The position numbers were made by a program, and so were the translations under genes. Of a stretch of 56,923 bases of DNA, positions 10,316-18,318 are shown piece by piece. Every line of letters starts with the position of its first letter. Position 1 is the first letter of the stretch. The DNA is from Caulobacter sp. UNC279MFTsu5.1 (GTDB taxonomy: Bacteria; Pseudomonadota; Alphaproteobacteria; Caulobacterales; Caulobacteraceae): NCBI RefSeq assembly GCF_900114015.1, contig NZ_FORN01000039.1, forward strand, positions 1 through 56,923. The letters are read 5' to 3'. The notes below the pieces were generated by a model, which was given only the letters and a program-made list of their open reading frames with translations, did no database searches and was not told the origin of the DNA.

Positions 10316-11275
10316 CTACGCCCCCATCGTCTCCGCATACAGCTTCAGCAGCCCCTCGGCCTTCACGCCGACGGTGATCGCCTGGATCGGCTGATCGTCC
10401 CAGGCCGACGGGCCGAACAGCTCGCCCTCGACCTTCTGGCAGGTCTGGCCCAGAGCGATGCCGTCGGTGATCACCCGGATCGAGCCGCGGCGCACCTCGA
10501 ACAGCGACGGATCGATCACGAACGCCACGGCCGCGGCGTCGTGCACGCAGCAGCCGACGATGCCGTCGCGGCCGCCGTAGAACGCGGCATAGGGCTTGGA
10601 GATGGCGTTGAGGAACGCGCCGGCCGGACCGGCGCCGGCTTCCAGGCCGTCCATGTAGGCCGGGGTCATCACCACCTGGGTCGTGACGTCCAGGCTGACG
10701 GCGGTGACGGGCCAGGGGGCGGTGAACACCAGGTCGGCGGCTTCCGGGTCGTTCCAGATATTGGCCTCGGCCACGGGGGTGACGTTGCCGGGCTTGCCGG
10801 CCACGCCGAACGCGCCGCCCATGATCACCACGGCCTTCAGCAGGTCGGCGACCTGCGGATCGGCCTGCAGGGCCAGGGCCAGGTTGGTCAGCGGGCCGAC
10901 CGCGATCAGGGTGATCTCGCCGGGGTTCTCGCGCGCCAGGTCGATGATCGCCTGATAGGCCGGCTTGGCCTCGGGTTGGGCGGGCTTGAGGCCGGTCAGC
11001 TCGACGTCGCCCAGGCCGTTCTCGCCGTGCACGAAGGTCGGCGAGGGATTGCGCGGCCGGGTCAGGGGCTTGTCGGTTCCCTTGAAGACCGGGGCCTTCA
11101 GGCCAAAGCGGTCCTTCAGGTAGAGGGCGTTGCGGGTAGTGGTGTCGATGTCGGCGTTGCCGAACACGGTGGTCACCGCCAGCAGGTCGAGCGCCGGACT
11201 GGCCTCGATGAACAGCAGCGCCATGGCGTCGTCGATGCCGGGATCGGTGTCGAAGATGATTTTGGAGGTCGTCAT
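10316..11275 (-). CDS. Inosine-uridine preferring nucleoside hydrolase
   Basis: 319 aa. It hydrolyses the N-glycosidic bond of ribonucleosides to release a nucleobase and ribose. The N-terminal DTDPGIDDA calcium and active-site cluster (residues 9-17) defines the family, and an AVGPLTNLALAL motif follows at about 125. A late HDAAAVAFVIDPSLF segment supplies the conserved His-Asp. Substrate preference (purine or pyrimidine) cannot be read from sequence, but the position beside guaD and xdh suggests it feeds purine bases into the cluster. A lone ACTTAT half-site lies just upstream at 11283-11288. Confidence 0.9.
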   Translation of the reverse strand: MTTSKIIFDTDPGIDDAMALLFIEASPALDLLAVTTVFGNADIDTTTRNALYLKDRFGLKAPVFKGTDKPLTRPRNPSPTFVHGENGLGDVELTGLKPAQPEAKPAYQAIIDLARENPGEITLIAVGPLTNLALALQADPQVADLLKAVVIMGGAFGVAGKPGNVTPVAEANIWNDPEAADLVFTAPWPVTAVSLDVTTQVVMTPAYMDGLEAGAGPAGAFLNAISKPYAAFYGGRDGIVGCCVHDAAAVAFVIDPSLFEVRRGSIRVITDGIALGQTCQKVEGELFGPSAWDDQPIQAITVGVKAEGLLKLYAETMGA

Positions 11276-11326
11276 CCGAAGGACTTATCTCATCGTGGAG
11301 CGAGGGGGGAGACCCCCCGAAACGAA

Positions 11327-11356
11327 CCATGCTCCCGGCGCGAACCGGGAGCATGG
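11327..11356. terminator. Perfect hairpin between the TonB receptor and nucleoside hydrolase
   Basis: A 12-bp perfect inverted repeat, CCATGCTCCCGG with CCGGGAGCATGG, around a 6-nt loop. A second GC hairpin (11381-11401) lies closer to the receptor stop. Both are downstream of the receptor gene on its strand and could end its transcript. There is no T-run. Confidence 0.5.
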
Positions 11357-11412
11357 CGGGACGATGGCAATCCTTCGCGTCCGCCCGGCGGGGCCGGGCG
11401 GGGTCTTTCGGA

Positions 11413-13593
11413 TTACCGCTTGGCGCTGATCGAAATGCCGACGATCCGAGGTTCGTTGACGAAACCGGTCAGGTTGTTGAAGTCGATGCCGCCGCGCAGG
11501 TTCACCTCGTTGGTGATGTTGCGGGCGAACGCGGCGATCTCGTAGGCGCCGTCACGCTTGGCGTAGCCGAGCTTCAGGCCGCCTTCGAAGGCGCCCTTCG
11601 AATAGAACTCCTTGCTCTGGTAGAGGAAGATGTTGGTGTAGCCCTGCTTGAACCAGTCGGTGTAGGCGAACAGTTCGCCGTCGCCGATCGGATAGCTGTA
11701 GCGGGCCGTGAAGTTCAGCACGTACTTCGGCGCGTTCGGGAACGGGTTGCCGTCGACCAGGGCTTGGCCCTTGGCGTTCAGCGGATCGGTGACCGTGCAC
11801 TGGGCGCAGACCGCCACGGCCAGATCCTTGTCCTTGATCTTGGTGTGGTTGTAGCTGTAGCCGGCGGTCAGCAGCAGGTTCTCGGTGACCTTGAACTCGC
11901 CGTCGAACTCGACGCCGTAGGCCTGGCCCTTGTCGGCGTTGATCAGCAGGGTGTTGTTGCCGGCGCCGCCGATGGCGCTGAACTGCGGGTCCTTTTCCTC
12001 GTAGGTGAAGGCCGCGCCGTTGAAGCGCAGGCGGCGATCCAGCAGTTCGCTCTTGAAGCCGACTTCGTACGACTGGATGGTCTCCGACTTCGCCACCGAG
12101 GCGGGGCTGAAGAACACGATGTCGCGGCCCTGGATGGTCGGGCCGCGGAAGCCGTGGGCGGCGCGGGCGTACAGGCTGAAGTCGTCGGTCACGTCATAGA
12201 ACGCCGACAGGTCCCAAGAGACCTTGCTGTCCGACACCGACACCTCCGGCGCGGTCGAGCCGACGACGGTCATGGTCTTCTTGTCGTCGGTGTAGCGGGC
12301 GCCGCCGGTGATCTTCAGGGCCGGGGTGACCTGGTAGGCTACCTGGCCGAAGCCGGCCCAGGCGGTGTTCTTGTGGTTCAGCGTCGCTTTGTTGAAGCCG
12401 GCGTCGGTGGTCACCAGGAAGTCGGACTTGAAGTAGTAGCCGCCGAACTGCCAGCTGAACGGACCTTCGGTGTCCGAGGCCAGGCGCACTTCCTGGGTGT
12501 ATTGGTCCAGGTCGTCGATGCCGTCCCGGGTGTCGGAATCGAACGGGATGAAGCCCGGGCCGACGCCGGCCACGCCGCCGTCGATGTCGCCGCGGCTGTA
12601 GCCGTTGGTGGTCTCGTAGGCGCTGATCGAGGTCAGGGTCACGCCGCCGAAGTCGTAGTCGACCTTAATCGACTCCCCGTTGCCGTCGTACTTCTGCGGG
12701 TTGTTGGCCCCGCCGTTGTAGAAGACGGAATCGCGGTCGAAGTTGCCGTTGATCTTGTTGCTGCCCTTGGTGAGGATGTTGGCGCGGAAGATCGCGGCCG
12801 TGCCGTCCAGGGTGCGGTTGTGGGCGTTCAGCAGGACGCTGAGGTTCTCGGTCGGGGTCCACAGCAGCTGGCCGCGGATGGCGTATTCGTCATAGCCGCC
12901 CATCGCGTCCTTCACATGGGTGAAGGCGTTGTCGATGTAGTTGTCGCGGTGCTGGCCCAGGACGGCGATGCGGCCGGCCAGCTTGCCTTCGATCAGCGGG
13001 CCGCCGACGCCGCCTTCGGCCGTCCACGAGCCGTAGGTGCCGTAGGTCACCGTGCCGTTGGCCTTGAAGGTCTGGCTCGGCTTGACGCTGTCGAACTTGA
13101 CGATGCCGGCGGTGGTGTTGCGGCCGAACAGCGTGCCCTGCGGGCCACGCAGCACTTCCACCTGATCGACGTCGAAGATCGGCGTGCTCTTCAGCACGAC
13201 GTTCTCCATGACCACGTCGTCCATGATCACCGAAACCGGCTGCGAGGCGGCCAGATCGAAGTCGGTGTTGCCCAGGCCGCGGATGTAGAAGCGCGGGGCG
13301 GCGCGGCCGTTCGAGCTTTCGACGAACAGGCCGGGCACGCGGCTCGACAGGGCCAGCACGTCCTCGCCGCCGGCGAACAGGGCGTCCAGCTTCTCGCCGC
13401 CCATGGTGGCGACCGAGACCGGCACTTCCTGGATGTTTTCCGAGCGCTTCTGGGCGGTGACGATCACGTCGTCCAGGGTGACGGAGCCCGTCTCCTGGGC
13501 GAAGGCGGGCGCGGCGGCGCCGACGGCCAGAACCAGGGCGGTGAGGGCGGCGCCGCGGTGGAGGCGGCTGCGCAGCGTGGTGGCGGTGGTCAT
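11413..13593 (-). CDS. TonB-dependent outer-membrane receptor, candidate purine or ureide transporter
   Basis: 726 aa. A signal peptide (about 1-32, ending AAPAFAQ) is followed by the plug domain. The early segment VTLDDVIVTAQKRSENIQEVPVSV is typical of the Caulobacter and sphingomonad receptor family for non-siderophore substrates. The plug reads on to EVLRGPQGTLFGRN (about 140-155). The beta-barrel fills the rest and ends in an aromatic-poor ISAKR. I chose ATG 13593 because it precedes the signal peptide and follows AGGGGA. It sits inside the purine cluster and has operator site B about 170 nt upstream, so import of a purine catabolite is an inference from position. Energy would come from TonB-ExbBD encoded elsewhere. 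Confidence 0.9.
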   Translation of the reverse strand: MTTATTLRSRLHRGAALTALVLAVGAAAPAFAQETGSVTLDDVIVTAQKRSENIQEVPVSVATMGGEKLDALFAGGEDVLALSSRVPGLFVESSNGRAAPRFYIRGLGNTDFDLAASQPVSVIMDDVVMENVVLKSTPIFDVDQVEVLRGPQGTLFGRNTTAGIVKFDSVKPSQTFKANGTVTYGTYGSWTAEGGVGGPLIEGKLAGRIAVLGQHRDNYIDNAFTHVKDAMGGYDEYAIRGQLLWTPTENLSVLLNAHNRTLDGTAAIFRANILTKGSNKINGNFDRDSVFYNGGANNPQKYDGNGESIKVDYDFGGVTLTSISAYETTNGYSRGDIDGGVAGVGPGFIPFDSDTRDGIDDLDQYTQEVRLASDTEGPFSWQFGGYYFKSDFLVTTDAGFNKATLNHKNTAWAGFGQVAYQVTPALKITGGARYTDDKKTMTVVGSTAPEVSVSDSKVSWDLSAFYDVTDDFSLYARAAHGFRGPTIQGRDIVFFSPASVAKSETIQSYEVGFKSELLDRRLRFNGAAFTYEEKDPQFSAIGGAGNNTLLINADKGQAYGVEFDGEFKVTENLLLTAGYSYNHTKIKDKDLAVAVCAQCTVTDPLNAKGQALVDGNPFPNAPKYVLNFTARYSYPIGDGELFAYTDWFKQGYTNIFLYQSKEFYSKGAFEGGLKLGYAKRDGAYEIAAFARNITNEVNLRGGIDFNNLTGFVNEPRIVGISISAKR

Positions 13594-13760
13594 TGAAGTA
13601 TCCCCTTCATGCGCCGGCGGCCCGACGCTTGAAGGTTGCAATGCACAATGACGGAGGCGAATCCAAAGGTTTGATGACGTCCCGGACGCCATTCGGTGAA
13701 GTTTTTGTCCTGGATGTTACTAATTGACCACGCCGCGACAGGGCTGCCCAAAAGCAGACC

Positions 13761-13782
13761 ATAAGTCATAGATTTATTACTT
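13761..13782 (-). promoter_or_regulatory. Operator candidate upstream of the TonB receptor (site B)
   Basis: On the minus strand this reads AAGTAATAAATCTATGACTT plus AT. Its two 8-nt halves, AAGTCATA and TATTACTT on the plus strand, form an inverted repeat (7 of 8 pairs) around 4 nt. It lies about 170 nt before the receptor start. It matches sites C, D and E at AAGTAA and at TAT after six variable bases. Confidence 0.6.
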
Positions 13783-13809
13783 GCGGTCATCGAGCGGACG
13801 ATCCGACGC

Positions 13810-14214
13810 TTACGGGGCAAGGCGTTGATCGACGCCGTCCTGGAGAAGCGAAACGTGCGCCGAGACGATTTTCCAGCCCGTTTCGGTGCGGATCCAAGCC
13901 TGGCTTTGGCGGCCGGTGCGTTTTGCCCCCTCGCGCACGAATTCGACGTTGGCGATCGCGAAATCTCGCCCAAACGTGGTGATTTCCGTCCTCAGGCGCG
14001 ATCGCTGCGGCGAGCCGCCCGAGCGGCCGATTCGAAAGGCCGCGATCGCCTCGAAGCCGTAGAGGTTCTCGGCCACCCCGTAGCGCACGGTTTCCGGCGC
14101 ATCGCGGAAGAAACCGTCCAGGGCCTCGACGTCGTTGGTCATCAGCGCCGTCTCGTAGGCGTCGACGGCGGCGGTCACTTCGGCCAGGATCTCGGGTTCG
14201 TTGACGATCATCAT
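13810..14214 (-). CDS. hpxZ: HpxZ/AtzH-like protein (DUF3225, SnoaL-like fold)
   Basis: 134 aa. The sequence matches the AtzH / HpxZ family, small NTF2-like proteins always found with an AtzE-type amidase and an AtzG/HpxX-type helper. In Klebsiella, hpxZ belongs to the oxalurate-degrading part of the purine cluster. Typical features are an N-terminal EPEILAEV segment, the block ETVRYGVAENLYGFEAIAAFR (about 48-68) and a C-terminal SQAWIRTETGWKIVSAHVS. The start ATG overlaps the amidase stop (ATGA). The last gene of hpxX-hpxY-hpxZ. Its exact role (enzyme or subunit) is not settled for the family. Confidence 0.85.
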   Translation of the reverse strand: MMIVNEPEILAEVTAAVDAYETALMTNDVEALDGFFRDAPETVRYGVAENLYGFEAIAAFRIGRSGGSPQRSRLRTEITTFGRDFAIANVEFVREGAKRTGRQSQAWIRTETGWKIVSAHVSLLQDGVDQRLAP

Positions 14215-15632
14215 TTGAGCTCCCCATGGGCCGCGAGGGGCGGACGATGGGCGGCGACGACGCCGGCCCGTTCCAGCCGCAGGGCGGCGGCCAGGGCCAG
14301 GTCTTCGCGCCAGGCCGGGGCGATGATCTGCACGCCGATCGGCAACTTGCCCGGTCGGTTCACCGGTGCGGCCACGACCGGCAGGCCGACATAGCTGATC
14401 GGCTGGGTGTAGGCGCCCAGGTTCTTGCGCACCGAGACCTGTTGGCCGTCCATCTCCATGGTCGCCTGGCCGACGCCCGGGGCCGGGCAGACTGAGGCCG
14501 GGGCCAGCAGCACGTCGAAATCCTCGAACACCCGGCGCACGGCGTCGCGGAACACCGGGCGATAGCGCCGCGCGGCCTCGGCGACGGCGTCGGGCGTCAG
14601 CGCCCCGGCCAGCAGGCGGTCGCGGACGGCGGGGTCGTAGTCCAGCGGCCGGACCTTCAGGTCGGGCAGGTGCAGGTGGGCGGCCTCGACGGGGGTCAGG
14701 CAGAAGGCGGCGGCGCGGGCCTGCTCGGCGCCGGGCAGTTCGACCCCGCGCCGGGCCTGCAGGGCGTCGGCGACGATCTCCAGCGCCTCGAGCACCTCGG
14801 GAAAGGCGCCCTGCGCGAACCAGCCGCCCAGCACGCCGACGCGAAGGGGCGCGTCGACGATGGCTTGCAGGCGAGGGGCGGCTGGTTCGGCGGGCCGACG
14901 GCAGAGCGGATCCAAGGGATCGGGGCCCTGCATCAGGTCGTAGGCGAGGGCCAGGTCGACGACCGAGCGGGCGAACGGCCCCACATGATCCAGGCTCTCG
15001 ACGAACGGAAAGGCGCCCTGGCGCGACAGGCGGCCCAGGGTGGGCTTCAGCCCGAACACGCCGCACAAGCTGGCGGGGATGCGGATCGAGCCGTTGGTGT
15101 CCGAGCCCAGGGTCAAGGGGACCAGGCCGCCGGCCACGGCCGCCGCCGAGCCGCCGGACGAGCCGCCGGCGATGCGGGCCGGGTCGTGCGGGTTGCGGGT
15201 CGGGCCGTCGTGGGCGTTCTCGGTGACGAAGCCGTAGGCGAACTCGTCCATGTTCAGCGCCCCGACCAGGACCGCCCCGGCGGCGGTCAGGCGCTGGACG
15301 GCCGTGGCGTCGCGGGCGGCGGGGGCTGCGTCGCGGCGGATCCTCGAGCCGGCGATCGTGGTCTGGCCCTCGACGTCGAACAGGTTCTTGACCGCGAACG
15401 GGACGCCGGCCAGCGGCCCGACAGGACGGCCGGCGGCCAGGTCGGCGTCGATCGCTTCGGCCTGGGCCTTGGCGCGTTCCGCGAAGACGGCGGTGTAGGC
15501 GTTGAACGGATCGGCCGCCGCGCGGGCCAGGGAGGCCTCGACCTCTTCGCGGGCGGTGGTCCGGCCTTCGCGGACGTCGGCGGCGACGGCCTGGGCCGAG
15601 CGGAAGTCGTGAGCGGGGCCTGGGGCGCTCAT
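14211..15632 (-). CDS. hpxY: AtzE/HpxY-family amidase, candidate oxalurate amidohydrolase
   Basis: 473 aa amidase-signature hydrolase. The Ser-cisSer-Lys triad is visible: Lys in PFAVKNLFD, and the serines in AGGSSGGSAAAVAGG and GSDTNGSIR. The combination with HpxX- and HpxZ-type partners identifies the AtzE subfamily, whose AtzE member hydrolyses 1-carboxybiuret while HpxY members sit in oxalurate catabolism. In this cluster oxalurate is the expected product of PucG, so oxalurate is the most likely substrate (inference). I chose ATG 15632 because it overlaps the hpxX stop (ATGA) and matches the family start; the longer reading to 15857 is a shadow of hpxX. Confidence 0.9.
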   Translation of the reverse strand: MSAPGPAHDFRSAQAVAADVREGRTTAREEVEASLARAAADPFNAYTAVFAERAKAQAEAIDADLAAGRPVGPLAGVPFAVKNLFDVEGQTTIAGSRIRRDAAPAARDATAVQRLTAAGAVLVGALNMDEFAYGFVTENAHDGPTRNPHDPARIAGGSSGGSAAAVAGGLVPLTLGSDTNGSIRIPASLCGVFGLKPTLGRLSRQGAFPFVESLDHVGPFARSVVDLALAYDLMQGPDPLDPLCRRPAEPAAPRLQAIVDAPLRVGVLGGWFAQGAFPEVLEALEIVADALQARRGVELPGAEQARAAAFCLTPVEAAHLHLPDLKVRPLDYDPAVRDRLLAGALTPDAVAEAARRYRPVFRDAVRRVFEDFDVLLAPASVCPAPGVGQATMEMDGQQVSVRKNLGAYTQPISYVGLPVVAAPVNRPGKLPIGVQIIAPAWREDLALAAALRLERAGVVAAHRPPLAAHGELK

Positions 15633-15841
15633 GGCTCGAACGCCTCGATCGGCTTGGAGTCGTCCAGGCCGGCGGTGAAGGTCGCGGCCTGGCGGCGCAG
15701 CAGGGCCAGGTTGTCGATCACGCCGGCGCGGGTCTCCGGCGGCAGGGCCAGGCCCAGCGCCTCGGCCCGGGCGTCGGCATAGGCGCCGACCGCCGCGTCG
15801 TCGAGGGCCAGGAACGCTGCGAGCGCCGGATCGGTCGCCAT
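15629..15841 (-). CDS. hpxX: HpxX/AtzG-like small subunit (DUF4089)
   Basis: 70 aa. A small helical protein of the AtzG/HpxX type (DUF4089). In the AtzE-AtzG complex this helper stabilises the amidase and helps complete it. The sequence contains the family pattern of a central RAGVIDNLALLRRQAATF helix. Start ATG 15841 is chosen because the upstream open frame (to 16039) crosses the divergent promoter region and is not family-like. First gene of hpxX-hpxY-hpxZ; every junction in the operon is an ATGA overlap. Operator site C lies 17-37 nt before its start. Confidence 0.87.
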   Translation of the reverse strand: MATDPALAAFLALDDAAVGAYADARAEALGLALPPETRAGVIDNLALLRRQAATFTAGLDDSKPIEAFEP

Positions 15842-15857
15842 GCGGGACAAGCTCCAC

Positions 15858-15878
15858 AAGTAAGAAAAATATTCATAG
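15858..15878 (+). promoter_or_regulatory. Operator candidate before hpxX (site C)
   Basis: Plus strand reads AAGTAAGAAAAATATTCATAG. It shares AAGTAAG and the TAT at positions 13-15 with sites B, D and E. It lies 17-37 nt upstream of hpxX, a position that would overlap its promoter or transcription start. Confidence 0.5.
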
Positions 15879-16049
15879 CGAGGATGGGCGGTCGTCGCCA
15901 GCGGCATCGGGCCTGGAACACGCAGACGCCCACGTCCGCGCCATGGCGGGCGCCAGGCTGCCCGCCGGATGGGCGCCAGGGGCGCTCGGCCCCGCCGGGC
16001 GGCGGTCGAGGCTAGGGCGACATGCCCGGCGCGCGCCAACTGAGTTCTG

Positions 16050-16067
16050 GTAATAGAGGGCTTACTT
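16050..16067 (-). promoter_or_regulatory. Operator candidate at the fmdA-like start (site D)
   Basis: Minus strand reads AAGTAAGCCCTCTATTAC, which matches site B at AAGTAA and at TCTAT-AC. It overlaps the ribosome site (GAGGG, 16056-16060) of the acetamidase/formamidase gene and ends 1 nt before its ATG. Confidence 0.5.
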
Positions 16068-16068
16068 C

Positions 16069-17016
16069 ATGCGGCATTACCTGGCCTCGACCCCGAACAC
16101 CGTGCGCTTCGGGATCTTCGACGCGGCCTTCGATCCGGTGCTGACGATCGCGCCGGGCGATACGGTGGTGATCGACTGCGTGTCGGGCGGTCCCGAGGTC
16201 ATGCCGGCCCCGGAGTCCGGCCTGGCCATCCCGCCCGCCTTGCAGGCGATCCACGACGCCGGGCTGGAGCGGATCGGCCCGCACATCCTGACCGGTCCGG
16301 TGGCCATCGAGGGCGCAGAGCCGGGCGACACCCTGGAGGTGCGGATCGAGGCGATCGAGCCGAACAATACGTGGGGCTACTGCGCCGTCCGGCCGCTGGC
16401 CGGGACCCTGCCGGATGAGTTCCCGGAACGCTATGTCAGCCACATCGCCGTCGACGCCAAGGCGGGAACCTGCAAGCCGGCCTGGGGGCCGACCCTGCCG
16501 CTGCGGCCGTTCTTCGGCACCACCGGCGTGGCCCCGCCGCCCCGCTACGGCCGCCTGTCCAGCCGCGAGCCGCGCGAGCACGGCGGCAACATGGACTGCA
16601 AGGAGCTGGTCGCCGGCTCGACCCTGTTCCTCCCGGTCTGGGTTCCCGGCGCCAACTTCTCGGCCGGCGACGGCCACGGTCGGCAGGGCGACGGCGAGGT
16701 CTGCGTCAACGCCCTGGAGATGGGCCTGACCGGGACCTTCACCTTCGTGCTGCACAAGGCCGCCGAGGTCGGCGTCCGGACCTGGCCGAGCGCGCAGAGC
16801 CCGACCCACCATCTGACGTTCGGCTTCAACGAGGACCTGGACCTGGCGATGAAGCAGGCCCTGCGCGGCATGATCGACCTGATCGTGTCGCGGTCCTCGC
16901 TGACGCGCGTGCAGGCCTACCAGTTCTGCTCGCTGGCCGTGGATTTCCGCGTGACCCAGACGGTCAACGGCGAGAAGGGCGTACACGGGATGCTGGAGAA
17001 GGAGGTGTTGTTTTAG
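16069..17016 (+). CDS. Acetamidase/formamidase family protein, candidate oxamate or formamide amidohydrolase
   Basis: 315 aa, FmdA/AmdA family. Members hydrolyse short aliphatic amides to the acid and ammonia. Family blocks seen are TVRFGIFDAAFDP-like N-terminus, GDTLEVRIEAIEPN (about 84-97), EHGGNMDCKEL (about 166-176), GANFSAGDGHGRQGDGEV (about 193-210) and THHLTFGF (about 246). The length is at the short end for the family. It is transcribed away from hpxXYZ and shares the regulatory motif. Klebsiella uses a different protein (HpxW) for oxamate, so this gene may fill that step here (inference); formamide from other routes is the alternative. Confidence 0.88.
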   Translation: MRHYLASTPNTVRFGIFDAAFDPVLTIAPGDTVVIDCVSGGPEVMPAPESGLAIPPALQAIHDAGLERIGPHILTGPVAIEGAEPGDTLEVRIEAIEPNNTWGYCAVRPLAGTLPDEFPERYVSHIAVDAKAGTCKPAWGPTLPLRPFFGTTGVAPPPRYGRLSSREPREHGGNMDCKELVAGSTLFLPVWVPGANFSAGDGHGRQGDGEVCVNALEMGLTGTFTFVLHKAAEVGVRTWPSAQSPTHHLTFGFNEDLDLAMKQALRGMIDLIVSRSSLTRVQAYQFCSLAVDFRVTQTVNGEKGVHGMLEKEVLF

Positions 17017-17053
17017 GTCGGATCGACCTTCAACTGCGGGGGCCGAAAACCTC

Positions 17054-17132
17054 GTCCTTCGACAAGCTCAGGATGAGGTTTTCGGGTGGCCGGGCCTGTA
17101 ACGTGGTCCTCATCCTGAGCTCGTCGAAGGAC
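17054..17132. repeat. Inverted palindromic repeat (GTCCTTCGACAAGCTCAGG type)
   Basis: The 25-nt arms 17054-17078 and 17108-17132 are reverse complements with one mismatch, around a 29-nt centre. A shorter nested hairpin (AAAACCTC / GAGGTTTT) spans 17047-17081. This type of element occurs widely between genes of alphaproteobacteria. It sits between the convergent fmdA-like gene and the small secreted protein gene. Confidence 0.75.
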
Positions 17133-17166
17133 CAGGACCTCGCACGATCTTGAATGTCGGTTCGCT

Positions 17167-17523
17167 CTAAGGCTTGCGCACGGCGATGTAGCCGGCCGAC
17201 TCCGCGTTCGGGTACACGTCGCAGGCGCCCGTGCCGCCGATATCGACCAGCATCCCGGTCGACAGGGCCGTGAAGAGCGCCGAGGCCAGGACCTGGCCGG
17301 CGACGGTGTTGGTGTTGACCGTCCAGGCCAGGGCGCTGCCACCAGCCGCGCAGGCGGGAAGGCCGGTGCGCGGGGCGTCGACATAGAACACCAGTGCGCC
17401 GGCGTTGTTCGGAGCGACGTTCGTGACGTGGACGCCCGACGAGGTGCTGGCCTGGGCGGGCGCGACCAGCGCCAGGGACAGGAGCGCGGCGGTCGCCGCC
17501 AGGGCGCGCGATGAGATGGTCAT
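17167..17523 (-). CDS. Small secreted protein of unknown function
   Basis: 118 aa. I do not recognise the family. The N-terminus is a clear Sec signal peptide with an Ala/Leu-rich core and a likely cleavage after AQA (about residue 25). The mature part of about 93 residues has two well-spaced cysteines (PACAAGG and GACDVYP) that could form a disulfide, and many small residues and beta-branched stretches. ATG 17523 is chosen for the signal peptide; the upstream in-frame extension is not signal-like. It lies between the fmdA-like gene and tetR, with no evidence that it belongs to purine metabolism. Confidence 0.7.
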   Translation of the reverse strand: MTISSRALAATAALLSLALVAPAQASTSSGVHVTNVAPNNAGALVFYVDAPRTGLPACAAGGSALAWTVNTNTVAGQVLASALFTALSTGMLVDIGGTGACDVYPNAESAGYIAVRKP

Positions 17524-17637
17524 GGATCCCCCAACTAGACTGACGACCTGTGGACCTCGACCGGATATCGCGTCAGCCGTCAGTTCAACCTTGTCGAGCA
17601 TGAGTCGAGCATCCTAGCCATGCCCGATGCGCCGGAT

Positions 17638-18318
17638 TCAGCGCCTCGCCGTCAGATACCCCTCCAGCAGCTCCAGCGCGTGCGCCAGCCGCGCCCGCCG
17701 CCATTCCGGCTTGCTCATGTCGGTGTCCAGGGTCACCGACAGCGAATAGCCGTTGGCCAGGTGGAACCGGCTCATGGCCGCGATGGTCACGTAGATCTGG
17801 GCCCAGTCCAGGTTGTCGCGGAAGATTCCCTGCTTCTGGCCGCTCTCGATCAGCCGTTCGATGGTCCGGCGCAGCGGAAAGGCGGTCTCGGTGACCTTGC
17901 GCGACTGGGAGACGAACTTGCCCTGCAGCAGGTTCTCGTTGCGCAGCAGGCCGTCGATGCGCGGGTTCTTCTCGAAATAGTCGGAGGTGAAGCGCTGCAG
18001 CGCGAGAAAGCCTTCCAGCGGCCGGTCGAAATCGATCTCCAGCTCGGCCTCGCGGCCGCGCAGGTCCTCGTAGGCGGCTTCCAGCACCGCCAGGTACAGG
18101 CCCTTCTTGTCGCCGAAGTAGTGGTAGAGCATGCGGATGTTGCACTTGGCGGCCTTGACGATCTTCTCGATCCGCGCGCCGGCGTAGCCCGCCTGGGAGA
18201 ACTCCCGCAGGGCCGCGGTCAGGATCGCCTTGCGCGTCCGCTCGGCATTGCGCTTGCGGGGCGCCGGAGCGGCGTCGTCGGTCGGTTCGGCCGATGGCGT
18301 CTCTACCACGGTGGTCAC
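17638..18318 (-). CDS. TetR/AcrR-family regulator, candidate purine-catabolism repressor
   Basis: 226 aa. After a disordered N-terminus rich in Ala, Pro and Glu, the helix-turn-helix domain spans about 24-75 (AERTRKAILTAALREFSQAG, then NIRMLYHYFGDKKGLY). The remaining helical region would bind a ligand and dimerise. The start is GTG 18318, overlapping the puuD stop (GTGA); no ATG is available nearby. It ends the operon allC-pucG-puuE-uraD-puuD. TetR dimers bind palindromes of 15-20 bp, and the AAGT..ACTT sites in this cluster are of that kind. Ligand and target are inferred from context only; RutR-like roles in nucleobase control are a precedent. Confidence 0.88.
   Translation of the reverse strand: MTTVVETPSAEPTDDAAPAPRKRNAERTRKAILTAALREFSQAGYAGARIEKIVKAAKCNIRMLYHYFGDKKGLYLAVLEAAYEDLRGREAELEIDFDRPLEGFLALQRFTSDYFEKNPRIDGLLRNENLLQGKFVSQSRKVTETAFPLRRTIERLIESGQKQGIFRDNLDWAQIYVTIAAMSRFHLANGYSLSVTLDTDMSKPEWRRARLAHALELLEGYLTARR

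Noticed and set aside
11283..11288. ACTTAT before the nucleoside hydrolase as a sixth operator
   Set aside because: Only a single 6-nt half-site with no matching second half or AAGTAA-N6-TAT pattern.
11329..13596. 755-codon plus-strand frame opposite the TonB receptor
   Set aside because: Antisense shadow; the receptor with signal peptide and plug motifs is the real gene.
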